A stretch of DNA of 44,641 bases from Bacteroidales bacterium. Its GTDB lineage: Bacteria > Bacteroidota > Bacteroidia > Bacteroidales > UBA12077. The DNA lies in contig JANQHE010000062.1 in the NCBI GenBank assembly GCA_028282785.1, positions 1 through 44,641 on the forward strand, in the 5' to 3' direction. Each line of letters begins with the position of its first letter. The first letter of the stretch is position 1. Shown here piece by piece: positions 1-8,742 of this stretch. Made by a program: the position numbers and the translations under genes. Under the pieces are notes generated by a model that had not been told where the DNA came from, did not search any database, and saw only the letters and a list, made by a program, of their open reading frames with translations.

Positions 1-23
1 TCCTGATTTTCAACATCTTCACC

Positions 24-44
24 CCTGTCTGCCGACAAGGCAGG
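24..44 (+). repeat. Short dispersed palindromic element, copy A
   Basis: The 21-base segment CCTGTCTGCCGACAAGGCAGG lies just downstream of the trpS stop (trpS reads leftward). It matches the reverse complement of positions 13868-13888 at 19 of 21 bases and is related to 16779-16798. It is followed by CTTTAGGG, also present after the 16779 copy. It can form a small imperfect hairpin and may help end trpS transcription, but no clear T-run follows it on the minus strand. Confidence 0.5.
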
Positions 45-132
45 CTTTAGGGTTTGGGGCAGAAAGATGATGAAAATCACATATGCTTCCTTTTTGGAAA
101 GCTCCTTTATTTTATATTTTCAGCAGTAAATT

Positions 133-1122
133 CTAAAACGGTTTAAACCCTATTATTTCTCTTACTTCTTTAACCGTTTTTGACGCACTTTCCCTGGCTT
201 TTTCAGCTCCCATTTTAGCTACTTTTCTAAGATAATCATCATTTGATTTAATAGCATTAATTTCTTCTCTGATTGGAGCTACGACCTTATTTATATCCTG
301 AGCCAATTGTTTCTTTAGATCTCCATAACGTATTTCGCAATTAGCATACTTTTCTTTATAGGAATCAATGGTACTTTTTTCCGAAACAACATCCATTAAC
401 GTAAATAAATTTTGAATTGGTTCGGGCATTTCAGAGTTCATTTCAGTTGGGCCACTATCGGTAACAGCTCTCATTACCTTTTTCTTTAATACCTTTTCAT
501 CATCAATCAGAAAAATACCATTACCCTCAGATTTTCCCATTTTTCCGGTTCCATCCAAGCCCGGAATCTTTATTAAAGCTTCTCCAAAATTATATGGTTG
601 AGGTTCTGTAAAATATTCCACTTTATACATATTGTTAAAACGTCGGGCAAATTTACGTGCCATTTCAAGATGTTGCTCCTGGTCTTTACCCACCGGAACT
701 TTTGCGGCATTATGAATAATAATATCGGCAGCCATTAAAACAGGATAAGTTAAAAGCCCTGCATTTACATTTTCCGGTTGTTTACGAATTTTATCTTTAA
801 ATGAGGTAGTACGTTCTAATTCCCCCACATATGCATTCATATTAAGCAGTAAATACAATTCTGTAACTTCGGGAACATCACTTTGCAGGTAAATAGTGGC
901 TTTTTCAGGGTCCAAGCCACAAGCTAAATATTCGGCTAAAACTTGTTTTACACTTCCATGTAAGTCTCCTGGAGTTGGATGAGTTGTTAAGGAATGATAA
1001 TCAGCAATAAAAAAATAGCAATTATTTTCATTTTGCATTTTTATGAAATTCTCCATTGCTCCAAAGTAATTACCTAAATGAAGATTTCCTGTTGGTCTGA
1101 TTCCACTAACAACTGTTTCCAT
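133..1122 (-). CDS. trpS: Tryptophan--tRNA ligase
   Basis: Cytoplasmic class I aminoacyl-tRNA synthetase that charges tRNA-Trp with tryptophan. The 329-residue length is normal for bacterial TrpS. The HIGH-type signature appears as HLGN at residues 15-18 after RPTG, the AADI segment of the Trp pocket is at about 131-134, and the KMSKS-type loop is KMGKS at 194-198. It starts at ATG 1122; the family N-terminus (METVVSGIRPTG) fits directly, so no other start is needed. It is transcribed alone, divergently from the small membrane protein gene at 1249, and a -7-like element sits 40 bases upstream. Nothing in the sequence suggests a tryptophan-responsive leader. Identification is secure. Confidence 0.97.
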   Translation of the reverse strand: METVVSGIRPTGNLHLGNYFGAMENFIKMQNENNCYFFIADYHSLTTHPTPGDLHGSVKQVLAEYLACGLDPEKATIYLQSDVPEVTELYLLLNMNAYVGELERTTSFKDKIRKQPENVNAGLLTYPVLMAADIIIHNAAKVPVGKDQEQHLEMARKFARRFNNMYKVEYFTEPQPYNFGEALIKIPGLDGTGKMGKSEGNGIFLIDDEKVLKKKVMRAVTDSGPTEMNSEMPEPIQNLFTLMDVVSEKSTIDSYKEKYANCEIRYGDLKKQLAQDINKVVAPIREEINAIKSNDDYLRKVAKMGAEKARESASKTVKEVREIIGFKPF

Positions 1123-1161
1123 TGTAAAAGTTTATTTTGTTGAATGATTATAGTAATTTTG

Positions 1162-1169
1162 CAAAAGTA
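1162..1169 (-). promoter_or_regulatory. Bacteroidota -7 promoter element of trpS
   Basis: On the minus strand this reads TACTTTTG, an exact match to the Bacteroidota consensus TAnnTTTG. It lies about 40 bases before the trpS ATG, giving a leader of roughly 30 bases. No TTG at -33 is visible at the usual spacing, so the call rests on the -7 element and its position. Confidence 0.5.
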
Positions 1170-1248
1170 AAAAATGTTTATTAAATAAATGGTTGTCTTT
1201 TAAATAATGATAAGCATTTATTTAATTTCCCTAATTTGAAAGGTTTCT

Positions 1249-1476
1249 ATGTTAAGATTTTTATTGGTTTTACTTATAATTTATTTGATTATCAGAATCT
1301 TTAGCAGGTATTTTATTCGAAGATACGCTAAAAATATGCAGCAAAATTTTGAGGATAGGCAAAACAGATACAATAAGAAAAAAGAAGGAGATGTAACAAT
1401 TAAAACAAATTCTGCGAATAATAAAAAATTCAAAAAGGATGAAGGAGATTACGTTGATTTCGAAGAGATAAAATAG
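1249..1476 (+). CDS. Small single-pass membrane protein, DUF4834-like
   Basis: A 75-residue protein with a hydrophobic N-terminal helix (about residues 2-18, rich in Leu and Ile), followed by a basic stretch with Arg, Lys and Tyr, then a charged and probably disordered tail. This architecture resembles the small Bacteroidota DUF4834 proteins (one TM helix plus a short cytoplasmic tail), whose function is unknown. The assignment is by remembered resemblance, not by a search. The basic residues after the helix favour the tail being cytoplasmic. The gene starts at ATG 1249, is divergent from trpS and appears monocistronic. The reading frame on the opposite strand is a shadow. Confidence 0.65.
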   Translation: MLRFLLVLLIIYLIIRIFSRYFIRRYAKNMQQNFEDRQNRYNKKKEGDVTIKTNSANNKKFKKDEGDYVDFEEIK

Positions 1477-1740
1477 GAGAAGGTTTGAACTGCCAGAAGT
1501 AGAGAAAAAAGGCAAAAAATACCAGACTATGTTTTCTGTTGGAGGAGACGGTTGAAAACTGCAATGAGAAAAATAAAACATTTGCCGGACGGATAACTCT
1601 CAAACCTGAAGTTTAAAATCTTGAACTTATAACCAGTCGGTATCGGTACTATCAGTTTACAATAAGAATAAGTTACACTCTAAACTTTAAATCTTAAATA
1701 AGATAAAACCCGGAACTGAAAACAAAAAACTTAGAACTAA
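1477..1740. other. A-rich spacer between convergent genes, no gene seen
   Basis: 264 bases between the stop of the small membrane protein gene and the stop of the large protease/propeller gene. It is dominated by A-rich runs with AAAC and CTTAAA motifs. A similar A/C-rich texture occurs in the spacer at 23390-23450. No convincing open frame, tRNA or strong hairpin was found. Confidence 0.5.
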
Positions 1741-4700
1741 TTACCATCCTCCGCCACTTATTATAAATCCTGTTGAATAATCAACATTGTCTAACTGAAA
1801 TGGCATGGCAATATATGGTTCAAGAATTGCATAGCCAAACAAATTAATACGTAAAGAGGCTCCCAAACTATAAATAGGAGTATAATAATTTGGATTTGGA
1901 TTCCAATGGAATCTCACATCACTTGATTCTAACCAGGGAAATCTATCTTTTGTCCAGGAAACTCCGGCATCAAAAAACAAAACAATATCAGAAAATAAAT
2001 ATCCCGATTTAAATAGTGAAAATCTTTCAATTCCGGTAAACGGAAATCGTAATTCAGAATTAAAAACAATAATCTTACTTCCTGCAATATTGTTAATATC
2101 CAGATAGCTTTGCGGGCTTGATTCTTTGGATTTATTAAAAGCATTAAAATTATATCCTCTTACCAAATATTCATTTCCAAGGAATAAAGCGTATAAATTA
2201 TTTGCATCTTTTCCATAACGTCCATAGTGCATAGTTCTAAAAGCAAGACTAAAAGGTTTTAAAAAGAAATATTTACGTATATCAAGTGATAAGCTCGTTA
2301 TGTCATATTCATCGAACATTTGCCCAACCTGAAATCGGTATCTGTACCCCATCATGGGTGATGTAATTCCGAAACTTGAATTATCTCCTACAAATGCAAT
2401 ATAAGCACTACCAACATTGAACGGGTCCGGTACATCTTTGACCTTAGCCTTGGTTTGGCCCACATAATATCCATTATCATAATAATATGTTATACTATCT
2501 ATTCTGTAACTATACCTTGAGTATGACATACCTCCTTCAAATCTTAGCTTTGTTGATAAGGGATATTGAGAGAAAAAGGATAAATTTTCTTCAAATATTC
2601 TAATGAGGTCATAATTTGTGTATTGTAGATCATTAGCCGTATCAACTCCCAAAGAATAGGTCATTCCCCTGTATGGAAAATGTGAAAAAGAACCGCCCCA
2701 TGTAATTCTCTTTTTTGAATTTATATATGCCAGTTGTCCTCCAAAATCATAAACTTCACCATTGATATTTAGCATGGTATAAATTTGATGGTGTTTTAAC
2801 ATGTCACTAAATAACATACTTACACCACCCGAAGCAAAAGTACCGTATGTACTTTGCGCTACTCCAAAACCGTTTGACCCAATGTATTCCAGCTCAAATT
2901 TTGGATCATAGTCCTGAATCTTAAATGAATCTTCGGGCCATGATTTTTCATAATTCAAATTATGATCAACAATATTTACAAGTCTTTTTTTACCCGGAGG
3001 TAAAGATTCTGCATCCAAATTTACCATGTAAGGATTAACTGGAATTTGCAGAAAATCATCAGGGCCAGCCTTAAAAATCTCATAATTATCATTTCGATAT
3101 AATGTATAAGCTACCTCTCCGGTTTGGCTTGAAACGCTGTATGCCGGAGCTAAATCTGTGATCCCGCTTATTCCGGTAGCAAATTTGGTGAGCTTAAATA
3201 CTTCTCCGCTATGTAAATGATATCGATATAAGTTTCTGAATCCATCTGCATTTGAAAGAAAATATAAGGATGAATCTGTTGGAGAATATTGCGGGCTGAA
3301 AATGTTGGCGCCCGGAAATAAATCATATACCAAAACTTGTTTAGTCTCCAGTTTTAAAACACATAGCCTGTAATTTCCAAAAACTTGTTTTTCGAGATCT
3401 GAATCCTGACCACGTTCTGAAATGAACGCTATTTCAGATCCGTCCATTGACCATGAGGGCTGTAAATCGGAATATAAGTCATCTGTTAGTTGCTCAACTT
3501 TTCCAGATTCCAAATGATATAGATAAAGATCGCTTTTACCTTTTACTAATCCGTTAAACAAGATCGTTTTTCCATCAGGCGACCATTCCGGATTTATAAG
3601 TCCGTCAATACCTTCAATTTCAATTTCTTTGGTTGATTTTACCTTATTTTTTTCAAGATTTACAATTAAAAACTTATTAGTTCCTTTGGTGAAGGTAGTC
3701 ATTATGTATTTTGTTCCGTCAGGCGACCATGAACCAGCTTCTTCTATATAATTAAAATCATCAATATGTGATTTACGCAATGATGAAGTTAACTTGGAAA
3801 TTACTTTTCCGGTATGCGCATCAGCCAGTAAAAGATCAACATTAATTACATCTTTATTCGAAAGAAAAGTAATGTATTTACCATCAGGACTTAACACAGG
3901 CGAAAGGTTTATTTCACCTCCGCTTTCTGTATTAAACATGTTATTACCAACAGGTGCAATTGTATCTGTTAAATATTGTCTATAATGATCTTTAGTTGAA
4001 TTTGCCCATAAAACTGATAAACTGTCAGAATCTAAACCAAGCATACTTTTGAAAGCATAATCAAAACCGTAGCGTAATGAGTTATAAAACAAAGGTTGCA
4101 TAATATTATCTCCCCAGACACCTGTTATATAGGCCCAAAAGGCATGTCCGTATCTATAAGGGAAATATTCGCCCATCTTTCTGGTCATATCTTTAATGGT
4201 AGGAATGTCATCAGTAATAACTGCATCCCTCATCCACATTGCAGTTCTATTATCGGATGATCCTATAGATAAAAATTCTGCCATTCCTTCAATCATCCAT
4301 AAAGGAGTATTTGCTAAAGAGGAAAATGAAAGACTATCATTTTCTCTAACTAAATTAAATTGGAATACATGGACCATTTCATGACCAAGAACATGGTCAG
4401 TTTCTTTATTTGATACCATAACAGGAATAACAACTCTGCTTCTTAATCCTTCGGTTACACCACCTGTTCCAACACCAATTATTCCTGATATAACAGTTGT
4501 TTGTTTAAAATCACCCGTGTTATTGTATAGTATAATCGGGCTGTTTTCCAAAGAATCTGCAAACATGGCAAAATGCCTTAAGTACCACCGTTCTGATAAT
4601 TGACCCAAATTTAAAAGTACCGTATCGTTTTTAAGATAATTGTGAATTTCGAAATGGGGAGTATTAAAAACTTCAAAATCAAAATGGTCATACATCACTT

Positions 4701-4776
4701 TATTTTGACCAAATTGAGAAAAGCTTTTTATCGAAACAGTAATAAAAAGAATGGTTAAGATGAGTATTCTCTTCAT
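1741..4776 (-). CDS. Secreted metalloprotease-like, WD40/PD40 beta-propeller, outer-membrane barrel protein
   Basis: A 1011-residue secreted protein. Residues 1-20 are a signal peptide ending before Gln. A gluzincin-like zinc site HEMVH lies at 132-136, followed about 27 residues later by MIEGMAEF (163-167), giving a plausible third ligand; this resembles the peptidase MA-like family. The middle contains at least five TolB/PD40-type blades with the W/YSPDG pattern (WSPDG, PEWSPDG, PSWSMDG, PQYSPT). The C-terminal 350 or so residues alternate aromatic and polar residues, include YLVRGYNF and end in GGGW, as in Omp85/surface-antigen-type barrels. Expected location is the outer membrane with a periplasmic or surface propeller. 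Substrate is unknown. It stands alone, divergent from the M48 protease gene. Confidence 0.8.
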   Translation of the reverse strand: MKRILILTILFITVSIKSFSQFGQNKVMYDHFDFEVFNTPHFEIHNYLKNDTVLLNLGQLSERWYLRHFAMFADSLENSPIILYNNTGDFKQTTVISGIIGVGTGGVTEGLRSRVVIPVMVSNKETDHVLGHEMVHVFQFNLVRENDSLSFSSLANTPLWMIEGMAEFLSIGSSDNRTAMWMRDAVITDDIPTIKDMTRKMGEYFPYRYGHAFWAYITGVWGDNIMQPLFYNSLRYGFDYAFKSMLGLDSDSLSVLWANSTKDHYRQYLTDTIAPVGNNMFNTESGGEINLSPVLSPDGKYITFLSNKDVINVDLLLADAHTGKVISKLTSSLRKSHIDDFNYIEEAGSWSPDGTKYIMTTFTKGTNKFLIVNLEKNKVKSTKEIEIEGIDGLINPEWSPDGKTILFNGLVKGKSDLYLYHLESGKVEQLTDDLYSDLQPSWSMDGSEIAFISERGQDSDLEKQVFGNYRLCVLKLETKQVLVYDLFPGANIFSPQYSPTDSSLYFLSNADGFRNLYRYHLHSGEVFKLTKFATGISGITDLAPAYSVSSQTGEVAYTLYRNDNYEIFKAGPDDFLQIPVNPYMVNLDAESLPPGKKRLVNIVDHNLNYEKSWPEDSFKIQDYDPKFELEYIGSNGFGVAQSTYGTFASGGVSMLFSDMLKHHQIYTMLNINGEVYDFGGQLAYINSKKRITWGGSFSHFPYRGMTYSLGVDTANDLQYTNYDLIRIFEENLSFFSQYPLSTKLRFEGGMSYSRYSYRIDSITYYYDNGYYVGQTKAKVKDVPDPFNVGSAYIAFVGDNSSFGITSPMMGYRYRFQVGQMFDEYDITSLSLDIRKYFFLKPFSLAFRTMHYGRYGKDANNLYALFLGNEYLVRGYNFNAFNKSKESSPQSYLDINNIAGSKIIVFNSELRFPFTGIERFSLFKSGYLFSDIVLFFDAGVSWTKDRFPWLESSDVRFHWNPNPNYYTPIYSLGASLRINLFGYAILEPYIAMPFQLDNVDYSTGFIISGGGW

Positions 4777-4913
4777 AATGGTAAAAGTATAAAAAGATGT
4801 ATAAAAATACCCTCAAATATTATACAAAATAATAACGAAATGATAACTAATTAAGTTTTTTAACACTTTTTTATTTTTATTAAATTGCACAACCAATTTT
4901 AACTTATGTTCAC

Positions 4914-5717
4914 ATGAAATCTAAATTTATTTCAATTATTTTAATTTTAGTTGTTGCTTTGAGTTCATGCGACGACGGAAGTATTAATTTTTTCTCTGTA
5001 CAGGATGATATTGATTTTGGAGAGGAATTTCACAGACAGATTCAAGAATCGTCAGGTGAATTCCCCATTTTAAGCCGTTCTGAATACCCTGAAGCATATA
5101 GCCATTTGGAATCAATAAGAGATGCTCTTTTAGAATCAGATGATTTAAGGTACGCTGATGAGTTTAGCTGGGATGTATATATTATAGATGATGGCGAAAC
5201 ACTAAATGCTTTCTGTATTCCGGGGGGTAAAATGTATTTCTATACCGGTATAATTGAATTTCTGGATAACGAGGCACAATTTGCAGGTGTGATGGCTCAT
5301 GAAATGGCCCATGCGGATAGAAGACATTCAACAAGTACAATGACAAAGCAATATGGCTTTTCTTTGTTATTATCAATAATGTTAGGTGATGAACCTACCT
5401 TAATGGAAGAAATTGCAGCGGATTTAGCTCAAGGTTTGGGATCATTGAAATTTAGCAGAGATCATGAATATGAAGCCGATGAATATGCAGTTCGTTATGC
5501 TGATGATGGTTCGGGAGATTATAACTATTACCCGAAAGGAATTTCTGCTTTTTTTGAGAAAATAGAAGGACAGACACACTCTATAGAATTCTTAAGTACG
5601 CACCCTAATCCGGGTAACAGATTAGAAAATATTGATGAGTTTTGGAAAAGTATAGGTTCTCCTGAAGGAGAAGAGTACACGGATCGTTATGAAGATTTTA
5701 AGAATAGTTTACCATAA
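4914..5717 (+). CDS. M48-family zinc metalloprotease lipoprotein
   Basis: A 267-residue lipoprotein: the signal segment ends in the lipobox LSSC, with Cys19 as the lipidation site. The catalytic zinc motif is HEMAH at 129-133, the third ligand is in the SRDHEYEAD segment (Glu185), and the upstream NAFCIPGG (about 99-105) is the usual NAF-PGG substrate-strand motif of M48 proteases. A THPNPGNR motif near the C-terminus is also typical. Relatives such as BepA and LoiP act in outer-membrane protein quality control; this one probably cleaves misfolded envelope proteins, but its targets are unknown. No TPR domain is present. The start is ATG 4914. The gene ends in an inverted-repeat terminator shared with convergent rnhA. 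Confidence 0.9.
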   Translation: MKSKFISIILILVVALSSCDDGSINFFSVQDDIDFGEEFHRQIQESSGEFPILSRSEYPEAYSHLESIRDALLESDDLRYADEFSWDVYIIDDGETLNAFCIPGGKMYFYTGIIEFLDNEAQFAGVMAHEMAHADRRHSTSTMTKQYGFSLLLSIMLGDEPTLMEEIAADLAQGLGSLKFSRDHEYEADEYAVRYADDGSGDYNYYPKGISAFFEKIEGQTHSIEFLSTHPNPGNRLENIDEFWKSIGSPEGEEYTDRYEDFKNSLP

Positions 5718-5722
5718 ACATT

Positions 5723-5875
5723 AAAAGAGTTGTCCAAAAAGGCTCGAAAACGTCATTGCGAATCCTGACATTTATAGTCAGGATGAAGCAATCTGTTCAT
5801 TCTTGTAATCAATAGATTACTTCGTCGTTCCTCCTCGTAATGACGTTGGATTTTGACTTTTTGGACAACTCTTTT
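5723..5875. terminator. Nested inverted-repeat element, likely two-way terminator (copy 1)
   Basis: Outer arms AAAAGAGTTGTCCAAAAAG (5723-5741) and its exact reverse complement (5857-5875) give a 19-bp stem flanked by A and T runs on both strands. Inside are a second stem (CGTCATTGCGA with TCGTAATGACG, 5751-5761 and 5835-5845), a perfect 7-bp hairpin TCCTGAC/GTCAGGA (5763-5783), and a GAAGCAATCT/AGATTACTTC stem (5785-5823). The folded form is a branched, cloverleaf-like structure. It lies between convergent genes (M48 protease and rnhA) and shares its outer parts with 13828-13944. Related CGTCATTGCGA...TCGTCGTTCCTCC repeats are, to my recollection, common in Bacteroidota genomes. Confidence 0.8.
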
Positions 5876-6352
5876 TTATTTCATTTTAAGCTGATCTGAG
5901 TTTTCGTATCCTTTATCGATTAATAAATTACTCTTTTTTGAGGCTTCAACAGCAAGTTGATCACATCTTTCGTTTTCCGGAATGTTAGCATGCCCTTTAA
6001 CCCAATGAAATTTTACCTGGTGTTTTCTATAAACTTTTAAAAAACGAATCCAGAGGTCCGGATTTTTTTTCTTCTTAAACTGAATTCTTTCCCAATCGAA
6101 CACCCAACCTTTTTCAACTGCGTCTACCACGTATTTTGAATCTGAATATATAACAACGTTGTAGCCTGTTTTTTTTATTTTTTCTAAAGCTACAATTACT
6201 GCTAATAACTCCATTCTATTATTTGTGGTACGTCTATATCCTTGAGAAAATGGTTTTTCATAATCTCCCAATTTCATAACAATTCCATAGCCACCTGGCC
6301 CTGGATTTCCCCTAGCTGCACCATCGGTATATATTATAATTTTTTCTGACAT
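5876..6352 (-). CDS. rnhA: Ribonuclease HI
   Basis: Cleaves the RNA strand of RNA-DNA hybrids, for example at R-loops and Okazaki primers, using two metal ions. The 158-residue size is that of E. coli RNase HI. All four catalytic carboxylates are in place: Asp10 in YTDGAARGNPG, Glu48 in NNRMELL, Asp71 in YSDSKYV and Asp131 in CDQLA. The flexible-loop histidine is His121 in WVKGHA. A lysine-rich segment (QFKKKK) corresponds to the substrate-binding basic protrusion. It starts at ATG 6352. It is downstream of the S46 peptidase gene on the same strand but separated from it by a hairpin terminator, so it probably has its own promoter. An RnhB enzyme is also encoded at 9807. Confidence 0.97.
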   Translation of the reverse strand: MSEKIIIYTDGAARGNPGPGGYGIVMKLGDYEKPFSQGYRRTTNNRMELLAVIVALEKIKKTGYNVVIYSDSKYVVDAVEKGWVFDWERIQFKKKKNPDLWIRFLKVYRKHQVKFHWVKGHANIPENERCDQLAVEASKKSNLLIDKGYENSDQLKMK

Positions 6353-6395
6353 GTTTTTAGATTTGGGATTTAAAGATAAGCATTCAAAATTGTAT

Positions 6396-6428
6396 AAAAA
6401 AAGTAGGTTCAGAACATTCTGAACCTAC
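6396..6428 (-). terminator. Rho-independent terminator of the S46 peptidase gene
   Basis: GTAGGTTCAGAA (6403-6414) pairs perfectly with TTCTGAACCTAC (6417-6428), a 12-bp stem with a 2-base loop. On the minus strand the hairpin is followed by seven T residues (complement of the A-run 6396-6402). It lies 25 bases past the peptidase stop. Confidence 0.88.
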
Positions 6429-6452
6429 CCAAGAAAATATCTACAATAATAA

Positions 6453-8597
6453 TTATTCTATAATTGTCATTTCTTCGATTAAACGAGTTGCACCTGCAAA
6501 TTTGTCGATAATGAATAAAGTATATCTAACATCAACATTGATACAACGTTGCAGTTCGTTTTCAAAAACAATATCACCGCTCATTGCTTCCCAGTTTCCG
6601 TCAAAAGCTGTTCCAATCAGTTCACCTTTACCATTAATTACGGGACTACCTGAATTACCTCCGGTTATATCATTTGTTGTAAGGAATGCTACTGGCATTT
6701 CTCCCGATTCCATTGCATATCTACCATAGTCTTTATTGTTATAAAGCTCCTTAAGTTTTTCCGGAACTACAAATTCCCAATTGTTAGGGTCTTCTTTCTC
6801 CATAACACCTTTTAATGTAGTTATATAGTTATAATGAACCGCATCTCTTGGATAATAATCTAAAACCGATCCATAAGTTAAACGCATAGTGAAATTTGCA
6901 TCAGGATACATTGGTTTACCTTCGTTCTTTTCCAGAATACCTGCTATATAAAGTCTATGCCCTTTGTCAAAATCAGCATCTATTTCATCTAATTTATCAT
7001 TAAGTTCATCATATTTCATATTTATAGATTTTGCAGCAATAAAAGCAGGATCATTTTCAAGTTTTTCTTTTGAAGGGTTTTCCAAAAAACGATACAGCTT
7101 ATCCCTATCAGCGAATAATGAGATTGCAAATACATCATCCGTATACTTTTTATAATTGTTGTTATATTCACTTTCAATTGTTTTATACATATCAGGATAA
7201 AACTCGCTATTAATATTCTTAGCAAACAATTCAAACATTACCGGAACTACTTTTTTATCAAGAGGAGCATGATAGTCTTTATAAAATTTCTCGGCAGTTT
7301 CTCTAAAATCATCAATTTCATTTTGTAATTCTTTTTCATCAGAATCAAATGCATTAACTAACCCCTTAGCTTTATAAGCAATTTCAAAAATCTCCATTGA
7401 TCTTTTCATTGATTCACTAATATATTGCCTTGCATTTTTAATATCAGCTCTTTCATTTACAGCTTTATTAATTAGGTTTAATGCTTCACCATATTTTTTA
7501 GTAAGTTTTTTGTTGCTGTTTACCCAATTAATGAATTCTTTTTCTTTTACTTGTTTCTTTTCAAATATTTTAAGCTGTTTTAAAGCTTTATTCATACCGA
7601 TAGAGTTTTTCCAGTAGTTTGTAGACCTGGAGTATTTTGAAGCATATTTAATGCGGATTGCATCATCTTTAAGCATATCTTCCAATAAAATTTCCTGGCG
7701 AATTCCACGAACATGTATTCTATTGTTATTGGTTATATTAATTAATTCTTCAATTTCCATGGAAGTCATGTAACGATCAGTACCTCCAGGATAACCTAAT
7801 ATCATAGCAAAGTCTCCCTTTTCAATTCCTTTAAGAGAAATAGGCAAGTGATGTTTTGGTTTGTAAGGAACATTATCAGTAGAATAATCTGCAGGCTTAT
7901 TATCTTTTCCTGCATAAACACGGAATAAAGCAAAGTCTCCGGTATGACGTGGCCACATCCAGTTATCGGTATCAGCACCAAATTTACCGATTGATGATGG
8001 TGGTGCACCAACCATTCTAACGTCGGTAAATTTCTCATATATCAACAGGTAATATTTATTTCCACCATAAAAATTCTGAACTCTGGCAGAATAATGTGTG
8101 TTTTCAGTAGCATTATCAGCAATAACCTTACCTTCTTTTTTTGCTGCTTTCTGACGTTCCGGTTCTGTCATTTTATTATTAAAAACCTTGTTTATTTGTT
8201 CGGTAACATCCTCAATGCGAACCAGGAAAGTTACTGATAAACCCGGAGTCGGAATTTCTTCTTCCATCGACATTGCCCAAAAACCATCTTTTAAATAATC
8301 TTTTTCAGGAGTACTATGCTTTTGAATTGCACCATATCCACAGTGATGATTTGTAAGAAGAAGTCCTTTGTCAGAAATAATCTCTCCTGTACAACCGCGG
8401 CCAAAAATTACAATTGCATCTTTTAAACTTGTTTGATTTATACTATAAATTTCTTCAGCAGATAATTCACAACCCATTTGTTGCATTTTTTCAATGTTTA
8501 ATTGCTGAATAAGTGGCAACAACCACATTCCCTCGTCCGCTCTTGTAGTAATATTTAAAAGCAGTACAATCGTTAAAAACGTAAATAATCTTTTCAT
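6453..8597 (-). CDS. S46-family dipeptidyl-peptidase, DPP7-like
   Basis: A periplasmic serine exopeptidase that removes dipeptides from peptide N-termini. The start is taken at ATG 8597 because it gives a standard signal peptide (MKRLFTFLTIVLLLN, cut near ADEG) and 714 residues, the S46 norm; an upstream in-frame start at 8669 would add 24 non-signal residues. The triad is visible: His85 in TNHHCG, Asp221 in RHTGDFALF, Ser649 in GGNSGSPV. In P. gingivalis enzymes the residue 18 after the serine sets P1 preference (Arg in DPP11, Gly in DPP7). Here it is Gly667, so a hydrophobic P1 is inferred. Such enzymes feed peptide-using metabolism. Monocistronic, ending at a clear terminator. Confidence 0.93.
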   Translation of the reverse strand: MKRLFTFLTIVLLLNITTRADEGMWLLPLIQQLNIEKMQQMGCELSAEEIYSINQTSLKDAIVIFGRGCTGEIISDKGLLLTNHHCGYGAIQKHSTPEKDYLKDGFWAMSMEEEIPTPGLSVTFLVRIEDVTEQINKVFNNKMTEPERQKAAKKEGKVIADNATENTHYSARVQNFYGGNKYYLLIYEKFTDVRMVGAPPSSIGKFGADTDNWMWPRHTGDFALFRVYAGKDNKPADYSTDNVPYKPKHHLPISLKGIEKGDFAMILGYPGGTDRYMTSMEIEELINITNNNRIHVRGIRQEILLEDMLKDDAIRIKYASKYSRSTNYWKNSIGMNKALKQLKIFEKKQVKEKEFINWVNSNKKLTKKYGEALNLINKAVNERADIKNARQYISESMKRSMEIFEIAYKAKGLVNAFDSDEKELQNEIDDFRETAEKFYKDYHAPLDKKVVPVMFELFAKNINSEFYPDMYKTIESEYNNNYKKYTDDVFAISLFADRDKLYRFLENPSKEKLENDPAFIAAKSINMKYDELNDKLDEIDADFDKGHRLYIAGILEKNEGKPMYPDANFTMRLTYGSVLDYYPRDAVHYNYITTLKGVMEKEDPNNWEFVVPEKLKELYNNKDYGRYAMESGEMPVAFLTTNDITGGNSGSPVINGKGELIGTAFDGNWEAMSGDIVFENELQRCINVDVRYTLFIIDKFAGATRLIEEMTIIE

Positions 8598-8705
8598 TTT
8601 GTATTGATTTTTAAATAAATAATTTCCCATTAAATTAATTAAGATGTTAGATATGATTTTTAACTGCAAGTTTAATATAAACCAAAAAAAGATTGAATTT
8701 TAATA

Positions 8706-8713
8706 TACCTTTG
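8706..8713 (+). promoter_or_regulatory. Bacteroidota -7 promoter element of rlmN
   Basis: TACCTTTG matches TAnnTTTG exactly. It predicts a transcript start near 8720 and so argues that translation begins at ATG 8743 and not at the in-frame TTG at 8725, which would be only a few bases from the transcript start. No -33 TTG is at the expected distance. Confidence 0.55.
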
Positions 8714-8742
8714 TTTTCTGAATTTTGTTCAAATTTAATTTA

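Noticed and set aside
1270-1581. Minus-strand frame opposite the small membrane protein gene
   Set aside because: Phe- and Ile-rich translation is the shadow of a Lys- and Asn-rich coding strand; the plus-strand frame has the credible membrane protein.
8598-8669. Upstream in-frame extension of the S46 peptidase
   Set aside because: It would place 24 residues before a standard signal peptide. The ATG at 8597 gives the usual family N-terminus.
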